The translations under genes and the position numbers were made by a program. This document shows positions 1 through 12,561 of a stretch of DNA of 64,000 nucleotides, in pieces. The DNA comes from Dipetalonema caudispina (lineage: Eukaryota > Nematoda > Chromadorea > Rhabditida > Onchocercidae). The stretch covers positions 124,001 through 188,000 of the forward strand of contig JABVXV010000032.1 of NCBI GenBank assembly GCA_013365325.1. The letters are read 5' to 3'. The number at the start of each line of letters is the position of its first letter. Position 1 is the stretch's first letter. Under the pieces are notes generated by a model. The model worked only from the letters and a program-made list of their open reading frames with translations. It was not told where the DNA came from and did no database searches.

Positions 1-3000
1 TGATACATTTCCAAAAGTTTCAAAACTATCTTCGGAGAAATATAGCATTGCAGTGATTTCAATAGTATGCAAGATTCTAAATTATAAAAGATACGTAGAT
101 AATTTATAGATTTCAATAAATTATCTGCGTATCTTTTATAATTTAGAATCTTCCAGACTACTGAAATCACTTCAAAATTTTAAGTGTGAATAGATAATTA
201 ATTAAAAAAGAGAATGATTGTATTTGTTGACTGGGAAAAAACAAACGGCAACAATATGTATCGCGTTTATCACCAAGTATCAATCACTTCAGGGTTAAAT
301 ATGTTCCATTAGACAATTAAGGGACTCTTTATTGTCTTTTAAGATTTTATTTTGCATAATCGCAAGTCAATTGTTATTTGAAAATTTTGTTAAGACAATT
401 ATATTTGATCTTTCTAACTAATAAAATGGAAAATAGAAGTTAACTTGCCGATGGTTGCGGCCTATGTAAAAATCAACAGATTTTTGTTGAAATCAAACTG
501 TTATACAATTAAACCAACAGTAGTTGGATCAGTTTTACTGGAATATCTATTAATGAATAGAGCAATGTTTTTCAAAATTGAAGAAATAGAAGGAAGTGAT
601 ACGTCTTTACTTTTGAAATAATTTATGTCAAGAATCATCATTTGATTCAAAAGTGGTGCATGCCATCGCATTACTTAAAGAGCATGAAAGAGGGAATTAA
701 CTTATCAAAAGACAATTTAAAGCCATCTTTCACAAAAGCTTACACAGAACCATCCTCAATGAACAATCGCTCTATCATCGATAGGTGACTGTACTCCTAA
801 TCGTGATCATGGAATCTGAAAGGTGTATTATTTATAAATTCTGGGCTAAAAAAGTGAAATATACAGTTGATGTAGTTGTAAAGTAGTCGCAGTGGAGCAG
901 CTGCAGTTTATGAAAAATTGGTGGGTTTGAAATTTTCGAGTGAATTAATTAATGGGCGTGGAAAAGTTTTTGCGAATACAATCAGCTTCTCGCATCAATC
1001 ATGATCCTCCAGTGCAATAGTCAAGGTGAAGGAACGTGTTTCTCCCCTCTGTATCGCACTGTTCTCTCTGCTATCTTTCCCTTTCTCACACTACACATGA
1101 AATTAAGGACCGAACATTTCAGTTTGTGTAGACAAAAAGGCCTTTCGATATTGGGATCAAACTGTGTGCTGTGTCAGTTTTTTCCAGCTGCAGAAAAGCC
1201 TGTTTTCACCAGGAACTTTGAGAGTAGGAGTTAAGATATAATGAAATATAGGGGCGATTTGCTCAAACATGGCTAGTTAATCTTACTTAAAAACTTGTAT
1301 GACCTTGACTAAGCGTTATTTCACTTAAAAAACTATACTTGACTTCTCAGTTTAATGATTGAAATAAGAAAACTGTTGCAGAAGCACCAGGTTTTCAGCA
1401 TTGCAAAAGATTCAGACAGCAATCAACTACTCCGGTAAATCAGCAAAGGTGCAAGAGCAATAAAGTTAACCCAAACAAGTAAAGCACATAAATTATGTGG
1501 GAACATTGTTTCTTATGCAATCCCGCATCATGTAAATCACCTTTTTTTACCACAAATACCCCGTGAGGTATCTTGTTTTATGTCTATCTCATAATGCAGC
1601 AGCAATTCTCTGCTTTCTAAAGAAAAATCGTTAGAGATATGAAAAACTGGAAATGAGGATATAGTCCACTATAGACCATGAAATAATGGATGAAATCAGG
1701 CTTGATCAGCGTGTTCTAATCATTTAATAAAAACCTACTAATAATAAAATATCCTGAATTAGAGTATACCCCTTACTTTTAATTGGATATTTACTCGTAT
1801 GAGATGCAACCCTACAGAAAAAGAAACAACAAATGCCATCCGAAGCAAACCTGCTCCTACTGTTTCTTATGACTGGATACTGTTCCGCTCAGGTATATAC
1901 AAATAGCGTATCAATGAGGGCATATGAATTTTTGCGAAGGAGTTGAATATATGCTAGTTTTAGGTGAAAATGGAATGGAATACTTCAAATGTTCCCTAAA
2001 ATATAAAGCTTCTGGTTACTTCTCGTTTTTTTTTCTTCTTTTTTAGTATTCAAACAAATGAATTCAAATGTAATTTCAGCAGCGGTTCATTAGAAAGTAA
2101 CCAGCTACCCTGTGAATAGACAGAAATAGTTTCCAGAACTTCATAATAACAATACACGAAAAGCATCACTTTAAATAACAAAGACAATTCTTAATTACAG
2201 AATGAATGAAAATGATCAGAAAAAAACAGGAAAAGAAATTCATCTAAACACAAGACACAAAAAGTGAGAAGCACAACTCCAAAAATTATTAATCGGCATT
2301 TGTGATATTTTTCAAAGCATGAAAATTTCGCAATTTTTAAAATTCACACTGGCACTTTGATAAACATGTAATTTACAAGGAGAAAAAAAAATTGTCCTTT
2401 AAAAATGTATGCAAGCAAAGAAAATCAAGCTGGCAACATATTATGTACACAGACACATTGTGATACAGCTGTCCTATTCACACATACACAAGAAAAAAAA
2501 AAAAAAAGAAGCCTATTAAATGTGAATAAATAACCAACGAATGAAAATACAAATCTATGAGAATCGGCAGTTTTAGGAGGCTAACATTTACTGCTTTGTA
2601 TTATCACATGTGAACTAAATTATACATCATACAATGATAAAAAAAAGAAAAAGAAAAAGATGAAACAAAGATAAATTTTCAGGAATGATGGTTTTGCGCA
2701 TAGAAATGCACAAGAGGTTTAAAAGTTTTTTTTTTAAAAAAAAGCGTACAATAAAACCCATGAATTTTCATGTCATTACAGGAAATTTAATGACACCTCC
2801 ATTTTTTTCTGTATGTTTTCATAAACCAGTTTCCGCATAGGAATTTGCCGGAAAATGGGCGAATATATTTGAAGATCAGTGGTCAACCTAATTTTGATAA
2901 AAACTTGATAAACTATTGTCTGATTTCAGAAATAAGGCCACAAATAACACGGGCACTGACTCTAAGAATGGTAGAAGTCTTTGGTTACTTATAAATAACA

Positions 3001-3026
3001 AAGAATTTGAAACTGTAAGGATAACA
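1..3026. other. Intergenic region downstream of the zinc-finger gene
   Basis: AT-rich sequence with many short A and T runs and no reading frame longer than about 77 codons. I see no coding exon. The part next to 3027 must hold the 3' untranslated region of the minus-strand zinc-finger gene, but I could not pick a convincing polyadenylation signal. The only notable structure is the long inverted repeat near the left edge. Confidence 0.6.
52..171. repeat. Long near-perfect inverted repeat (stem-loop)
   Basis: The arms at 52-106 and 117-171 are reverse complements of each other around a 10-base spacer (107-116). The inner 36 base pairs (71-106 with 117-152) have a single mismatch, which would be a G-U pair in RNA; the outer 19 have about three mismatches. 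It could be a foldback/MITE-type element or a small-RNA hairpin. No clear target-site duplication was seen at the ends. Confidence 0.8.
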
Positions 3027-4026
3027 TTAGCAACTATGATCGGAACTGATAACATGTGTTGTAAACATATATTTATCGCCGCAACCATGACCACATAGGT
3101 TACATTTCCAAGGATCTGAATCGGAATGCAACCCTTTATGCAAAAGGTACAACGTTTGATCCATAAAAATCATTCCACAATGCATGCATTCCTGAATATA
3201 ACTCAAATTTATACAAAAGAAGCATTAAAATTGCTATATTGGCAAGAACGAGGTTTCTCTAACATTTGGAAGCATTGGGTCGATACTAAAAATGATACAA
3301 TTTCAAACAATTAACCTGCTGTTCTTTATCTCCACCTTCACCATCGGTAGCACTACTGCTTCCACTATCAACTGAGGGGGAATGAGACTGATCTTCTGTG
3401 TTCTCATTACCAGCATTACTAGTTCGTGTCCATAACTGCTGCAATGCTGTTTCCGGCTTTATATCCTGAAACATAAGTCTGGTTGGTGTCCAGAAAATGG
3501 GATCATAAGAATGAAGAGAACGGTCGTCATAATAATTTCTTTCCAATAATTATATGTTACCGTAATAAGTGTTGGAGTGTTGACATTTGACAGGGATAAC
3601 AACCATTCTTCATTTGTCATACCATATCCAGCCTGAAGCATGAAGCAGTGGACAGAAAATAGTTTAATCGTACAAAACAGGAAGAAGCTGATTATTGAAG
3701 AAACCCTAACAGCTAGCTTCTTTTGGAAATGTTTGTACCTGCTCATAATCCATACATCGAGACATATCTTCATTAATGGACGGTTTTATGGACTCCTGTT
3801 TAATAAATTTCAATTGTTCCTGGATTGCGGCAACGATAGTTTGCGCATTTGTCCATCGTTGTTTCTTGGATACCGGTGACGTAAGCGCATACATATCCTT
3901 TGCAGTATTCTCAGATTTGGGTTTCACTGGCGACGTTACAACAATATTCGATGTCTAAAATGCAAATGAATGTTTGTGAACGAATTGATCAACAAGCTGA
4001 TAAATGCTTTCCTCGCCTCCTCCCCC

Positions 4027-4062
<36 letters not shown>

Positions 4063-7000
4063 AAAAAAATTAAACACACTTTAGATTATAAAATTTCAGA
4101 TGTACAAATTCCCTTCCTGTATTGCTCATCTTCCAGTACACAAGGCTTCAAAAAATTGATTTGCTCAACAGCTCACTCTCTCTCTCTCACGAAGATCTAG
4201 AAACTTCTTATTCCAAAATCTGCCATATTATCTGTTAAAACTGTTAGCAAAGAGCACTTTACCAATTAGTTAAGCATTTAAGCTCACTTATCGGTCGAAC
4301 TGGACCACAAAAACTGTCCAAAGATGTTTCATGTTCTAGAACTGTTTGAATCTACTGATCCAAAGATTCTGCTACATTTCGCACTAAATCTACTATTTCT
4401 TTTCTTTTTGAAGTAATTTAGAACCTGAATTTTTTACTTTAGAAACCTTAGACTTACATCACCCTCATCGTGTTTTGTTTGATAGTGCAACAGAAGTCGC
4501 CGCGAATTCGCAAATAGTAGTGAGCATCGTTTACATGAGGCGGGAGTTGATGGTGCAATAGCATGTGCTTCGTCTAGATGTGTTCGTAAGCTTGCATGTT
4601 GGCTGAATTGCTTATCACAGAGGGCAACTGGACAATCAAAATCCGCACCTGTCTTTATATGGGTCATCGAATGTTCTTGCATCTAAATAATACAATAGGT
4701 TATTCGAAAGACGTGCAGGTGAAGTTAAATGATGAAAATAAAAAAAAAGTTTTTGTAGGACTGAAAAAATCATTCAACACTTTTAACTGACAACTTCAGT
4801 AGCAAAAAACATATCTGCAACCGTGTAGTGTGTCATCTAATTTTTTCCAGTAATACGTGCACACCATGTTTTAACGTTTTAACAATATTTCTGCAAATTG
4901 ACATGCAAACCTGATCTTTCCGAAAAAATTTTTTTAGGCAGTATCGACACTGATATGGTTTAACGCCTGTATGCCGCATTCGGTGACGATGCATATTTGC
5001 CTTCTGGCTGAACTGCATGTGGCAAATATCACATTGATACATTTGTCCCTGATGGCGTTCATGTGCATCCTACAAAACTTCAGAATTATAAAGAAAAAAA
5101 TTTTAAAGCTTCCTAAAAGCTCTGAAGTAATTCAGAACAAAAAGAGCGACATCAGAAGTTACGACCACAAAATTAGATAGACACTTATTGAGCATATTTG
5201 GAACCTTCTGGCAAGGCTACCTAATGTCATCAAATAAGATCAAATGATTGGAACCACCTAAAATTTAACCAACAAATGGGTTAAATATAACATTTTAATG
5301 GCGTATATGGCATGCAGCTACGGCAACACTCCATGATACCCTTAATGCATGACTACATGATTTTGATAATATGAAGTATTGAGTTTCAGCAAGTTTATGT
5401 TTTCTACATAATTTGAAAAAGACATTTCTTGAAAGTTGGTGAATTTAAATTCAAAATTTCTCCATAATAAACATTAAAATCGTGTTGAAACTGCGCTAAA
5501 TTAGAGAAAAGAGCGTCGCGAACGACACTACATATTTACGGTAATGTAGATCTAATTCTTTTTTTTTTTTTACCGGGACTTAGGGACTCAGATTAATATG
5601 AGAAATTTCCTTTACTGATTGCAAGGAAAAACAGAGCTTAAAATTAATTTCCAGTAGTCTAGAAATTCAAGAATGTCCGTCAGACAAGAAATATGCTAAA
5701 ATTATCAGGCACAAACTAAAACTGAAGAAAGGAAATCATTACATGAACATCGAATAGTACTAAAAAAAAGAACATGAAAGGCTAGCATGAGAAATTTTTC
5801 AACAGAAGCTCTCATCCTCCAGAAAACTGGAAGACTTTTAAAGATTTTTTTTTTAAAAAAGGATGTCTTCACCTGTAAAAAAAAGTAAGGAAAGCTAACC
5901 AAATGACTTTTCATATGCTGAGACATGCAGGTTTCAAAATTGCAGTGAGGACAAACATGCATAGTTTTGTTGTTGCTGCTGCTGTTGGTGGTTGTTGTTG
6001 TTGTTGTTTTGGAGGTGCTATTATTACCGGAGACTGGTGGTGAAGAGGCGGCCGCCGGAGAGAACTGCTCGGGGGATGACAAGTTCGGTGTCGATGACGA
6101 CTCGTCCAAATCCTCGTTCCATTCCTGAAAATCGTATCACCTTCCATCCCACAATACACGCACCAAACTAACTGGTTATCCAATCCTCGTAACCACCGCA
6201 CAACTACACAAAATCGAGATATAACAAAGAGCTCACATGCAAAGCGCTCCTCTCCATCAACTTCCCCAATCCACTCTTCACCTTGATCCGAAATATTCAT
6301 CCCTTTCCCCTCCTCCAAACATCAAATGTGTCGTATCCCCATTGATTTTCAAAATCAAAAATTCCACAAAAGCATCCTTATTTTTGAGTTAAAACACATT
6401 CTAATCCTGAATAAGTTTAGAAGAAAATTTTCACATAAACGAAATGACTAATGCGCCAACAAGAAATTTGCCAGAAGAACAACCATAGACAATACTTCTT
6501 AATGGTTATTCGCTGGTCAACATTGTTGAAAAAAGGACTATACAAATGATTAGCTGCTCTTCTACAAAAAATGCCCTCAAATTTTCGATCAAAATTCTCT
6601 TCCAAGCAGCCACTTTTAAGCACATGCAGAGAATGAAGAAAAATCCATTAAACTGGAGAAACACTACGTAACATACCCAGTAATACGGGAGTTTTCATCA
6701 TACAATTGCTGAATGAACAATAAGGTATTCCTTGGGAAATGTGTCACAACAAGGAATCAAAATGTTCAAAAATTTAAACTTAAGATTCCTTCCATTTCAT
6801 TTCACTCAACTGCATTCTCTATCACAATTACGTAGCAAATATGGAAATGTCTCAAGACGATCAAAGAAAAACATTTCAACATGTAATAGAATCATTTCAC
6901 ATTCTTATTTAAGAAAAGAAAAACCAATGCATTATAATAAAAAAGAAACCTGCAGACTACTTGTATTTGTTATTGTAAGATGTCGCTCACTTTCGTGCTG

Positions 7001-7081
7001 CTCAATGTGCTCCTTGAAATCAGCAAAATTATTTGTCATAAAGCCGCACTGAGTGCACGCGTTCATGTCCTCCATCGTCAT
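3027..7081 (-). CDS. Hunchback/Ikaros-like C2H2 zinc-finger transcription factor (ZTF-16/EHN-3-like)
   Basis: Eight exons: 7081-6950, 6124-5900, 5069-4911, 4682-4458, 3954-3739, 3632-3561, 3465-3316, 3191-3027 (stop TAA). Every intron is phase 0, and the joined frame encodes about 447 residues. Finger 1 uses C9, C12, H25, H29. Finger 2 (about 102-118) is followed by two classical fingers (132-152 and 160-180, joined by a TGVKPYQC linker), then fingers near 189-210 and 220-240. A Ser/Thr-rich stretch with a run of Thr, Asn and Ser codons (5965-6010) precedes finger 2. The last exon encodes the paired C-terminal fingers (ECMHCGMIF...H, then CNLCGHGCGDKYMF...H), which in hunchback and Ikaros proteins mediate dimerisation. 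It is therefore probably a nuclear developmental regulator. It lacks the canonical middle-finger sequence of hunchback (HBL-1), so a ZTF-16/EHN-3-like gene is more likely. The start ATG lies directly after an acceptor (7082-7083), which fits trans-splicing, but an upstream coding exon cannot be excluded. Confidence 0.88.
4030..4060 (+). repeat. Poly-A run (31 A)
   Basis: Uninterrupted A run inside the intron between exons 4 and 5 of the zinc-finger gene, so it is a T run in the sense direction. No target-site duplication or retrocopy is visible next to it, so it reads as a simple repeat. Confidence 0.9.
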
Positions 7082-10000
7082 CTGCAAATCGGATCATTTA
7101 TTTTCTTATGGAACCTCATTGAACCACTGATAGCCTGAATGGTAGACGAAATGGACGAAATGATTTGACATCTGGCATTAAGGGTTTCTTTCACGATATC
7201 CGTGTGTTGTCTATCTTTTTCACTGCTCTCTTAGTTAGCATTTCTTGCGGCATTATCTTCCATATTTCATTAATATTGGGTCACTTTTCTTACTACAGCG
7301 CTAACTAATTTATAACTATTTTCACATTAAAATTAAGCGATGAATATACTGTGGTATAACAGAATAGTCGATTCACTATCAAGAAACCGAGTAATCCTGA
7401 TAATCTACAGGTTATCATTATTTCTGCTTCATTACAACAACGTAGTAACTTTCCTATAATGCAGTGATAACAACAGAAATATGAAATTTATTTTTCAAGT
7501 ACGAGGTGTAAAATATCACTACTACGAACCAATCAAACTACTACGAGCATAGATATAATCACGTATCAACTGCGGTCAGTGAGTTGTTGATTGTGAACAT
7601 GAGATATACAAGAAGGAAAAATTAGGGAAGCTTTGTTAATTAAGACGGACCCGGTGAGATATACGTCCATCATTATCTTTATTTATACATTCATTCCAAC
7701 AACAATTATGTCTCACTTTAAAAGCACATAATTATTAATTACACCATCTTACCAGCGTTCTGCTCAGCAAGTGAGGCTGACGCTTGGATTTCAATCGCTC
7801 TCTGGAATGAACCAACGAGCTGCGCATAAACTGGTCTTGCAACATTAATACTACATTTGTAAAATGTGCAACTCGTCAAATATCAACCTACATAAATGGG
7901 CAAAAAGCGAAAGGTAACACAAAAATTTGGGTACTAATTCATTTAAAATAAGCCACAAAATATAGAAAATATTGATCAAATGAGCGAAAAAAAATATACA
8001 TATATATGCTTTACTTGTTTCATTGAATTGAAGTTCATTCAGTTTCACAGACCTTAATAGACAATGCTAAAAGCATTTTTTCTGTAGTAAATAAGGCTGA
8101 TACTAAGATTCAATATTAGCTATAAAGGTGTATTTACTTCGTATAACATTCAGTAAATTTAAATATGAAACTCTGCTTTAAAACAAAATAAGCAATGTCT
8201 AAATGCAAACAGAAATAAAGATGGAACTCTCAATAACTGGAAAGAAAAAAAAAAGCAAGGAACATTATTACATGGGTTAATGAGATTCTGAGTGGAAAAC
8301 GTCATTCATATAAATAGATTCTATAAAGTTGTCTTCCATAAACGAAAAAGGAGTCTTTCTCTTTTTCAATGAGCACTACCCAAATATAGGACTAATTAGA
8401 GCATAAGCAGCTAACGTTGAAATAATACATAACTTATCGCTAAATCGTAGGACCTAAATTTGAACTGACATTCTCCAACGAGAATCTGTCAGGATGATTC
8501 AGAAAAGTGAGATTTCTTGGACTATTCGATTATTGTTTTTCCCCATGAGTATTTGTTTCGGATTAGTGTCTTATTTAATTCATTTGTTGTTGACGCCTAA
8601 TTTGACCAAAAAATTTTTTATCATCCGCATGACTCAAAAAGGTTTTGCATACTAGCATAGTGAATGTCGTTTCAGTTTTGTTCCCGACATAAACAATCCA
8701 AAAAGAGATGATTCGCTTTAAACAATTAATTGAATTCCTTAATGTCTGTTTGGGAACTTAATCCGAAAATCAGGAGAAATTGTCAAGTTGTCATTCCAAA
8801 AAGCGGTAAGTGAAGCCAGAATGAAATGGAAATGGAAGTGAAAGAAGAATGTCGATGCGGGTCTAGAAGTTTTTTTAAAATCCCACAAAATTTTAATTAA
8901 ACTAAACTCAATTTTCAACGACAACAATAAACGAAAATTTTCAACAATGTTACCATTTGAGATAGTTTCATATTAATGCAACAGAGTAATAGTGGCCTGA
9001 AATTCATGCGTAATATAGTTTAATGCGAGAAGAGAGGAAAGATTGAAAAAGGTTGGAAAAGAAATGAAGATGTTAGCGAATGTTGGGAAACTGTTCGGAA
9101 GGCCAACCGAGAAATATGACCTTGATTCCCGTATTTGTGGCTACAGGTCTTTGCTTGGTGCTACACTCTCTCCATTCTCTCTTCTATGAACAGGTATGCT
9201 GACCATCTTATTTGCATTTCTCTTGGTCCACTTGTAACCATCCCAAACTTCTTCCTATTCCCCTATTCTATCCTAAAAGGCAAATCCCGTTCAAGATGGA
9301 GATAGATCGTAAGGAAGGAAGTAATTTCCCGGTTGGGGCAAATGGACAACAGAATACAGTTAAAAATCGTCTGAGAAGGAAGACGGTTAATGAAGGAATA
9401 GCAGGCTGAGTCAACTGTCTGACAAAAGAATTACGGCGTGGAGTAGCGGAGTTGTAGTGGACAATATGGTGGACAACGCACAAGTAAGCAAGCAGACAAC
9501 CGACTGTAGTAGTAAAAGTACTTCATCTCTTTACTCTCTCTCAATCCAAAACTTCTTCCTTGCTATCCAACTCGACTCCAACAACACTATCTTCCGAACA
9601 GAACAGTCCCTCACGACCCAAACCAATGCCATCCAACAAGCAAACAATCCGCATCATCGTAAAAACGATCATCTCTAATACTTCCACTTATTACTATGCA
9701 GATTACATTTGATTTTCTTTTCCGCTATTTCCACGATTTTACTTTTTGCTTTAGGAAGTTCTAACTCGAAAATGTGTAGAACAGAGTCAAGTAAGACTTC
9801 CGGCTGTAGATGTGGGAAGTATTTTGCAAATAAAAATAAGAATCCGTAGCACAGCATCCAAAACAGATCCTGAGAGAAACGAAACTGAGAAGCTTGGATA
9901 GCCGATGTATCCTTCATCTCTTCTCACCGCGCTTAGCAACAGGTTGTACCGATATCGGAGAGACGCTGCCCAGGCACCAAATACAAAAGAATCTTGTCAA

Positions 10001-12480
10001 GATATAGAAACCAAATGTCATGATGAGAAGTATCCCGTCGACCAGGTTTTTGAGGGACACTCAACCACCATAAATAAACCAATGGGTTTTAGAAATTTCA
10101 GACGATCCAAATATATTTGAAACTCGAGAGATCAAAAAGCCAGAAAAAAAAAGAAGGAAACAAGCTGTATGTAACAAGCTAGTGAAATATCCCAAATTGT
10201 GAAGCAGAGAATGCATTTTACTTGACAGATAAGTTTTTTTTGCTAGCAAAATGTAAGCAAATCAAATCCCGTTCATGAAACCATAGCAAGAAGGATATTC
10301 AAAATTCGAAAAGAAAAGACAGTTCTGGATAAAAGCATTGGGATGACCAAATAAATGAGTTATCAATGAGTTCCAGAATCCAGAATGCATAGGATACTAA
10401 CTATAGTTTTGTGCAAAAATCCGAATCCTGTTTGTAAATCGTCATGACTGAGACCTAAAACCAAACTTTAATGTATGCAACGGTGGAGAGAAGTGGAAGA
10501 AAGCGATAGATGAAGAAATGCCTTTAAATATAGAAAATAAAGATGATATTTGTAAACAAACAACAGTATGTGTATACAGAGACAAATAAATATGGATATA
10601 TACGAATAAATAAAATAAATACATATGCATATCTATCTTCTAATATATGTATATATCATATATAATATATAGAATGGAGAATGGAGTGGCAGCTGAATGA
10701 TAATGGAAGAGGGAGAGGATTTCAAAGCAGGTCTGAATGGTTGCAAACACCGTAATCCGGATGTATGTGTGTGTTTGGTGGTGTATTTATTGGACGTCGA
10801 TCTCTGTTCACAGATAACAAGCTATGTGCGACGGGCTCAACACCCCGGGTACCCTTCCTGGGCAGACGATGTCCCCGCCCGTGTTTTCATGCCCGTCCCC
10901 TCCACATACACAACTTCACTTCGGTCCGTCGTGGAATCCTCCCTTTAGCAACTCGTCTGCTTGTTTACTCCAACCAGTTACGCCATTTGGGAAGCAAACT
11001 GGAGAAAATCATCGGTCGTAATCCACACCTTTATCACTATTCAATTTCCTTTTACCCCATACTTCTCGCTTTTACTATGATGCTATTTGCTTCTTGCTTC
11101 TCAATCATCTTCACATTCGCAAGAATCCCAATTATTCTAATCTGTTCGGCAAAATCAAAAATTTGATTTCCGTACAGGACAACAACATTGTTGCCGTTCA
11201 GTAAGATATGCACTCAATGTAATATCCTAAATCTATGATGAAATTTTATGCTTGTCTTTCCACTCTAAAAAAACTAATCCATCAGGAACAAAATAAAGAG
11301 ATCTTAATCATAGGAAATAAAGTGACTGTCAGTAGTATTCTAAAGATACAGATATTAACATCGGGATAAGATTGGCCGAAACGATGCCATTGAAAAAGTG
11401 AAACCGATCAGACAGAAAAGAGACAAATTTAACATTGGAACCCAAAGTACCGAAAATTGGAAAGGGTGAAGGAAATACAGACATCTAAGAATTGTTGTGG
11501 ATCACCTACACAAGAAATAAAGAAGAAAAATTTGTTGTTGATTGATGTCGAATCGCAGCAATTTAAAACTGATTCAAACTCAAAACGCAAAATATAACAA
11601 GTCTCAGAAACTTACTATACGTATCTTTAGTTGAAATATATTGAAATGACGGAGATCAGTGACTTCCACAACTTCCACACTTGCACCTCTACTTAGCTAA
11701 CTTTGTAGCTCACTTCCAGACACGTAAACTCGGTTGGGAGCGCCGTGACTGCTATCTGCGATTAAATCCCACAAAATTTTCTCTAGATTAAATGCTCTGA
11801 AAAAAAAGCATAAATAATCTTAGACAAACGAACAATGTCACATTGGACGCTTCGCCAAGTGGCAATATCAAACCAAAAATCTAGAAATTTGGGAACAGTG
11901 ACCAACCAAATCCGTGTTTGCAGCAGATAAAAAGAGGTAAACATCCAGAAAATTGGGATAGGGAACGAGGGATACGAAAAATGTCTGACATAGATCGTGA
12001 TGCTTCACAAATACATCTCAGATATTTGGACAAGACAGCTCAAATTATTTGAAGAGCGTAGAATTCGAATGACAAGTTGAATTCTCCTCGAAAATCGGTA
12101 TCGCGAAAGACTTGAATTCGTTATCTTGAACATAAGAAAAAAAATTATAATTAATTTTCAGTACAAACTTACAGACCGGAAATACGAATGCCAACAATGT
12201 TGCCATGAAAGAAAATATCTGGAAATCTGAAACGTATCAAGATCAGATAAATATATTTATTAAATATACTTATGGATATAATGCAGAAAGTCATTTCAAA
12301 CAAAGTTAAACTTTATTCAAATAGTTTGCCTTTGAGGAACAAGAGAATTTTGAGAATTATTTAGATTTTCTGCTGAAGGAAATGAAATGTGTTTTTGAAG
12401 AATGTGGATAAAATTGATCAGAGATTAATAACAAAATTCGTTAAGACCAAAAAAACAGGAAACACATCGTTGGAGATAAC

Positions 12481-12486
<6 letters not shown>

Positions 12487-12558
<72 letters not shown>
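12487..12558. repeat. (TA)36 microsatellite
   Basis: Perfect TA dinucleotide repeat of 72 bases. It produces an artefactual Tyr-Ile reading frame on the minus strand. The copy number is likely to vary between individuals or assemblies. Confidence 0.95.

Positions 12559-12561
<3 letters not shown>

Noticed and set aside
10697..11166. Three overlapping plus-strand open frames, the longest 133 codons
   Set aside because: Several frames are open at once because the block is GC-rich; composition is Pro/Arg/Ser-biased in one and hydrophobic in another, with no recognisable domain.
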